Shown in pieces: positions 60,776 through 64,000 of a stretch of DNA of 64,000 bases (within the stretch, counting starts at the first letter, position 1; each line of letters begins with the position of its first letter). Both the position numbers and the translations under genes were made by a program. The notes under the pieces were generated by a model. That model was not told where the DNA came from and did no database searches. It worked only from the letters and a program-made list of their open reading frames with translations. The DNA comes from Cytophagaceae bacterium. GTDB lineage: Bacteria; Bacteroidota; Bacteroidia; Cytophagales; Spirosomataceae. The stretch covers positions 2,356,001-2,420,000 of the forward strand of contig JADKIR010000004.1 of the NCBI GenBank assembly GCA_016722655.1, written 5' to 3'.

Positions 60776-63271
60776 ATGCTCGATTTTGATAAATATTTAG
60801 ATTTAGGGCTTTCAGGGAAAAATATTGAAAGCGTGGAGATGATTGAGATCGCTCCTCCGGATGAAGTGATGGAGGATGATAATAATCTTCCCACCGAGCT
60901 TCCAATTTTACCATTACGAAATACCGTTTTGTTTCCCGGGATAGTCATTCCTGTGACAGTAACCCGCACCAAAGGCACTAAACTGGTTAAAAAAGCATAT
61001 AAAGGAGATAAGACTCTCGGGATTATCGCTCAGGTGAGACAAACTTCCGAAGAACCAACTTCAGATGATCTCTACAAAGTAGGGACTATTGCTCATATCA
61101 TTAAAATGATTGTGTTGCCTGACGGCAACGTAACCATTATTTTACAAGGCAGGAGGAGATTTAAAGTAAAATCGTACATCAAAGAAGAACCATTTTTGAG
61201 TGCTTCTGTTGATTATATTGAAGATAAATTTCCGAACCCGAAACGTAAGGAAACAAAAGCCTTGATTTCCAGTCTGAAAGAGGCAGCATTGAATATTCTC
61301 AATCTGAATCCTGAAATACCAAGAGATGCTCAGATTGCGATTAACAACATTGATACTCCCAATTTTCTGACCCATTTTCTATCTTCAAATCTTAATATCG
61401 GCATATCTGACAAGCAGCTACTTTTAGAAACATTTGATGGATATGAGCAAGCAACCAAGCTTTTGGAACACATGCTCAAGGAGATTCAGGTTTTGGAAAT
61501 TAAAAAAGATATACAGAGCAAAGCATCTTCAGATATTGATCAACAGCAAAAAGAGTATTATTTACGCCAGCAAATCAAAGTACTTCAGGAAGAGCTGGGA
61601 ATGGATACTCCCGATCAGGAGGTTGAAAAACTTAGAGCCAAAGGGGCCAAAAAGAAATGGTCACCTGAGGTAAATGAGCATTTCAACAAAGAACTCAACA
61701 AAATCATGAGGATGAACAACATGGCTCCCGAATACGGTGTGTCATTGGGCTATGCCGAATTGTTGGTGGATTTGCCCTGGGGAGATGTAAGTAAAGATAA
61801 TTTTTCGCTAGCCAGAGCCAAAAGAATTTTAGATCAGGACCATTTTGGTTTGGAAAAAGTAAAAGAGCGTATTATTGAATATCTGGCTGTTCTAAAGCTC
61901 CGCAACGATATGAAAGCTCCATTACTTTGCCTTTATGGCCCTCCGGGTGTAGGAAAGACATCACTTGGAAAGTCGATTGCCAAAGCTTTGGGAAGACAAT
62001 ACGTGAGAATGGCCCTGGGAGGCGTTCATGATGAAGCCGAGATTCGTGGTCACAGAAAGACCTATATTGGAGCGATGCCCGGCAAAGTGATTCAGAATAT
62101 TCAGAAAGCGAAAACGGGAAATCCGGTTTTTGTACTGGATGAAATAGATAAAATTTCAAGAGACCACAGAGGTGATCCTTCTAGTGCATTGCTTGAAGTG
62201 CTTGATCCTGAACAAAATATCGCTTTTAAAGACAATTATCTCGAAGTAGAATACGACCTTTCTAAAGTGCTTTTTATTGCAACTGCCAATTCACTCGATA
62301 CCATTCAGCATGCCTTGCGTGACAGAATGGAGATTATTGAGCTCAGTGGCTATACGGTGGAAGAAAAAATGGAGATTGCCAAAAGACATTTGCTTCCAAA
62401 ACAAATCGAAGCACATGGTTTGGGCCAGGGAATGATTAAACTTACCAACGGAGCCATTGTAAAGGTTATTGAAGGCTACACCCGGGAATCAGGAGTACGG
62501 AGCCTTGAACATAAAATAGGCTCAGTGGTAAGGAAAATAGCCAAATCCATTGCCATGGACGAAACTTATAATCCGGTAATAAAAGAGGCCGATGTGGTAC
62601 GATTGCTGGGTCAACCAATTTTTGACAAAGATTTATACGAAGGGAATGCCCTTGCTGGCGTAGTTACTGGGCTTGCCTGGACACCGGTTGGTGGAGATAT
62701 TTTGTTTATTGAATCTAACCTTAGTAAAGGAAAAGGTCAGCTTACACTTTCAGGTCAACTGGGAGATGTGATGAAAGAGTCGGCAGTTACGGCACTTTCT
62801 TATTTAAAATCACATGCCGATAATGTAGGAATAGATTATAGAATATTTTCGCACTACGATTTGCATATCCATGTACCCCAAGGAGCAGTACCAAAAGATG
62901 GTCCTTCGGCAGGAATTACTATGTTAACCTCTATGGCCTCAATTTTTACTCAGAGGAGAATAAAGAAAGACATCGCCATGACCGGCGAAATTACCCTAAG
63001 AGGAAAAGTGCTTCCAGTAGGTGGCATTAAAGAGAAAATACTTGCAGCCAAAAGGGCTAATATCAAGGAAATAATCATGTGCTACAAAAACCGCAAAGAC
63101 GTGGAAGAGATAGGGGAGGAATATACCAAAGGCCTTACTTTCCACTATGTCGATTTTGTTGAAGAAGTTTTGGAAGTGGCACTAATGAATGAAAAAGTAA
63201 AGAATCCTATTGTATTTAGTTTTCCTGAAGAAAAAAGTAAAGAACTTTCGTCAGTAATGACACTTCAATAA
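60776..63271 (+). CDS. lon: ATP-dependent protease Lon (La)
   Basis: An 831-aa AAA+ serine protease that destroys misfolded and regulatory proteins. LON substrate domain (about 40-240; LPILPLRNTVLFPG), coiled coil (QQQKEYYLRQQIKVLQEELG), Walker A in LYGPPGVGKTSLGKS (about residue 388), Walker B VFVLDEIDK, and the protease domain with catalytic Ser711 in KDGPSAGITM and Lys754 in GGIKEKILAAK. I use ATG 60776 (MLDFDKYLDLG); a TTG at 60755 would add seven residues. Terminator 2 bp after the stop. Confidence 0.96.
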   Translation: MLDFDKYLDLGLSGKNIESVEMIEIAPPDEVMEDDNNLPTELPILPLRNTVLFPGIVIPVTVTRTKGTKLVKKAYKGDKTLGIIAQVRQTSEEPTSDDLYKVGTIAHIIKMIVLPDGNVTIILQGRRRFKVKSYIKEEPFLSASVDYIEDKFPNPKRKETKALISSLKEAALNILNLNPEIPRDAQIAINNIDTPNFLTHFLSSNLNIGISDKQLLLETFDGYEQATKLLEHMLKEIQVLEIKKDIQSKASSDIDQQQKEYYLRQQIKVLQEELGMDTPDQEVEKLRAKGAKKKWSPEVNEHFNKELNKIMRMNNMAPEYGVSLGYAELLVDLPWGDVSKDNFSLARAKRILDQDHFGLEKVKERIIEYLAVLKLRNDMKAPLLCLYGPPGVGKTSLGKSIAKALGRQYVRMALGGVHDEAEIRGHRKTYIGAMPGKVIQNIQKAKTGNPVFVLDEIDKISRDHRGDPSSALLEVLDPEQNIAFKDNYLEVEYDLSKVLFIATANSLDTIQHALRDRMEIIELSGYTVEEKMEIAKRHLLPKQIEAHGLGQGMIKLTNGAIVKVIEGYTRESGVRSLEHKIGSVVRKIAKSIAMDETYNPVIKEADVVRLLGQPIFDKDLYEGNALAGVVTGLAWTPVGGDILFIESNLSKGKGQLTLSGQLGDVMKESAVTALSYLKSHADNVGIDYRIFSHYDLHIHVPQGAVPKDGPSAGITMLTSMASIFTQRRIKKDIAMTGEITLRGKVLPVGGIKEKILAAKRANIKEIIMCYKNRKDVEEIGEEYTKGLTFHYVDFVEEVLEVALMNEKVKNPIVFSFPEEKSKELSSVMTLQ

Positions 63272-63273
63272 AG

Positions 63274-63308
63274 AAAAAGCGACAAGTCAATAACCTGTCG
63301 CTTTTTTG
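63274..63308. terminator. Terminator between lon and the saccharopine-dehydrogenase-like gene
   Basis: AAAAGCGACA pairs with TGTCGCTTTT around an 11-nt loop, with A- and T-runs on both sides; suits both convergent genes. Confidence 0.9.
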
Positions 63309-63322
63309 TTTTATTAATCAAT

Positions 63323-64000
63323 TTATTCGTATTCGGCATAGAGCCTTCCGTTGGATGTCTGTAAAAAGTCTTCAAATCGGATATCTTCTTGCTTCAGAAA
63401 GCCTTTTTGTGGTAGCTTCCCATCAGCAACCATTTCCACTACACCGGCAATTCCCGCAGCGGTAGTCCAGGAGATTGCCCTCCAATGAACACCATCAATT
63501 TCTATTGGATTAAATGCTCTATAGTATTCCTCCCGGCCAATTTTGTTGTTTTTCCATCCTTCTACTACAGCGTAAACATAAACTACGTCGTCCTGAACAG
63601 GCGGCTTAGCATTGGTCAGAATTCGTTCCAGGTCTTCTCTTTCTTCTTTCATTATTAATTCATAAAGAAGAAATTTCATAAGCTTGGCATGTCCAGGGTA
63701 CCGCATGGTTTTATAGTTAAGTGTATCTACTTTACCTTCGTAAGTTTCACACATAGTTCCCAAGCCTCCGGATGTGCTGAAAGCTTCAAATTCCTGCCCT
63801 CCGATGTAGATTTTCTCGAGACCATCCAATGCCGGTACCATTTTTTTTATTCCATTGTGAATCACTTCACAATCATTAATGTATTCGTTTATAACTCCAG
63901 CTGGTGACCAGGTAAACGAATAACCCAGCAAACCATTGGGAAATTGCGGTAAAGCCCCAACACGAAGCTCAATATCCCGGAGTTTATCAAATCTTCCACA
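63323..64000 (-). CDS. Saccharopine dehydrogenase family protein, C-terminal part (cut by window edge)
   Basis: The last 225 codons of a gene that begins beyond the right edge; the frame stays open to 64000 and a start at 63931 would be artificial. It shows the saccharopine dehydrogenase C-terminal domain: RVGALPQFPNG, YSFTWSPAGVINEYIN, FSTSGGLGTMCE, KTMRYPGHAKLMKFL. The N-terminal Rossmann NAD(P)-binding domain must lie outside. Enzymes of this form act in lysine metabolism or related amino-acid oxidations; the exact substrate cannot be set. Confidence 0.88.
   Translation of the reverse strand, partial: CGRFDKLRDIELRVGALPQFPNGLLGYSFTWSPAGVINEYINDCEVIHNGIKKMVPALDGLEKIYIGGQEFEAFSTSGGLGTMCETYEGKVDTLNYKTMRYPGHAKLMKFLLYELIMKEEREDLERILTNAKPPVQDDVVYVYAVVEGWKNNKIGREEYYRAFNPIEIDGVHWRAISWTTAAGIAGVVEMVADGKLPQKGFLKQEDIRFEDFLQTSNGRLYAEYE

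Overview
The window reads as chromosomal DNA of a gliding-type member of the Bacteroidota, most likely order Cytophagales (inference). Support: AT-rich intergenic DNA; starts without Shine-Dalgarno sequences, often TTG or GTG; many promoters of the Bacteroidota type (TTTG, about 19-23 nt, TAnnTTTG); a type IX secretion (T9SS) type-B sorting domain of the CHU_C/gliding-motility kind; SprB repeats; and lineage-typical genes such as the 29-residue AURKAIP1/COX24-domain protein, DUF4230, a long SecA and a Rho with a long acidic insert.

Region 1-19.9 kb is one giant, 5'-truncated surface adhesin gene. It carries ten copies of a 726-bp (242-aa) unit made of two SdrD-B-like domains, one diverged SdrD-B domain, two SprB repeats, several Ig-like cysteine-rich domains, six copies of an 873-bp (291-aa) unit, five copies of a 435-bp (145-aa) unit, further single cysteine-rich domains, DUF11-like domains and a C-terminal CHU_C sorting domain. 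Small indels break the frame at about 29, 1012, 1161 and 14652, so it appears as three ORFs. Directly downstream (20.0-22.6 kb) lies a TPR/PD40/OmpA protein built like the T9SS component PorE.

22.6-31.2 kb holds housekeeping genes (mutY, an HU gene, a TPR protein, an unlisted small basic ribosome-type protein, RNase G, a CPBP protease, dusB) and a frameshifted YadA-head/peptidase S74 surface protein. 31.2-31.8 kb is a TumE-family toxin with an unrecognised partner, in its own transcription unit. 31.9-38.6 kb holds secA, a DUF4230 protein and a CcmF/CcsA-type haem lyase. 38.8-43.2 kb holds a secreted thioredoxin, a GroES-like protein, a D-threonine-aldolase-like enzyme, a VOC protein, a DUF433/DUF5615 toxin-antitoxin pair and the NAD(P)HX repair enzyme. 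43.3-45.5 kb is a compact operon VOC - HipA-like kinase - DUF3037.

45.5-47.3 kb is a peroxide-defence pair, a peroxiredoxin divergent from an OxyR with both redox cysteines; the gap carries an OxyR operator-like sequence over the oxyR -7 box. 47.4-56.5 kb holds rplS, dapF, rho, an OmpA-like protein, a membrane HhH protein, kdsC, a LytTR regulator, an FKBP isomerase and a tail-specific protease. 56.6-63.3 kb holds a polyprenyl synthase, hisH-hisA-GNAT-hisF and lon; a saccharopine-dehydrogenase-like gene runs off the right edge. I saw no tRNA, rRNA, CRISPR array or insertion sequence.
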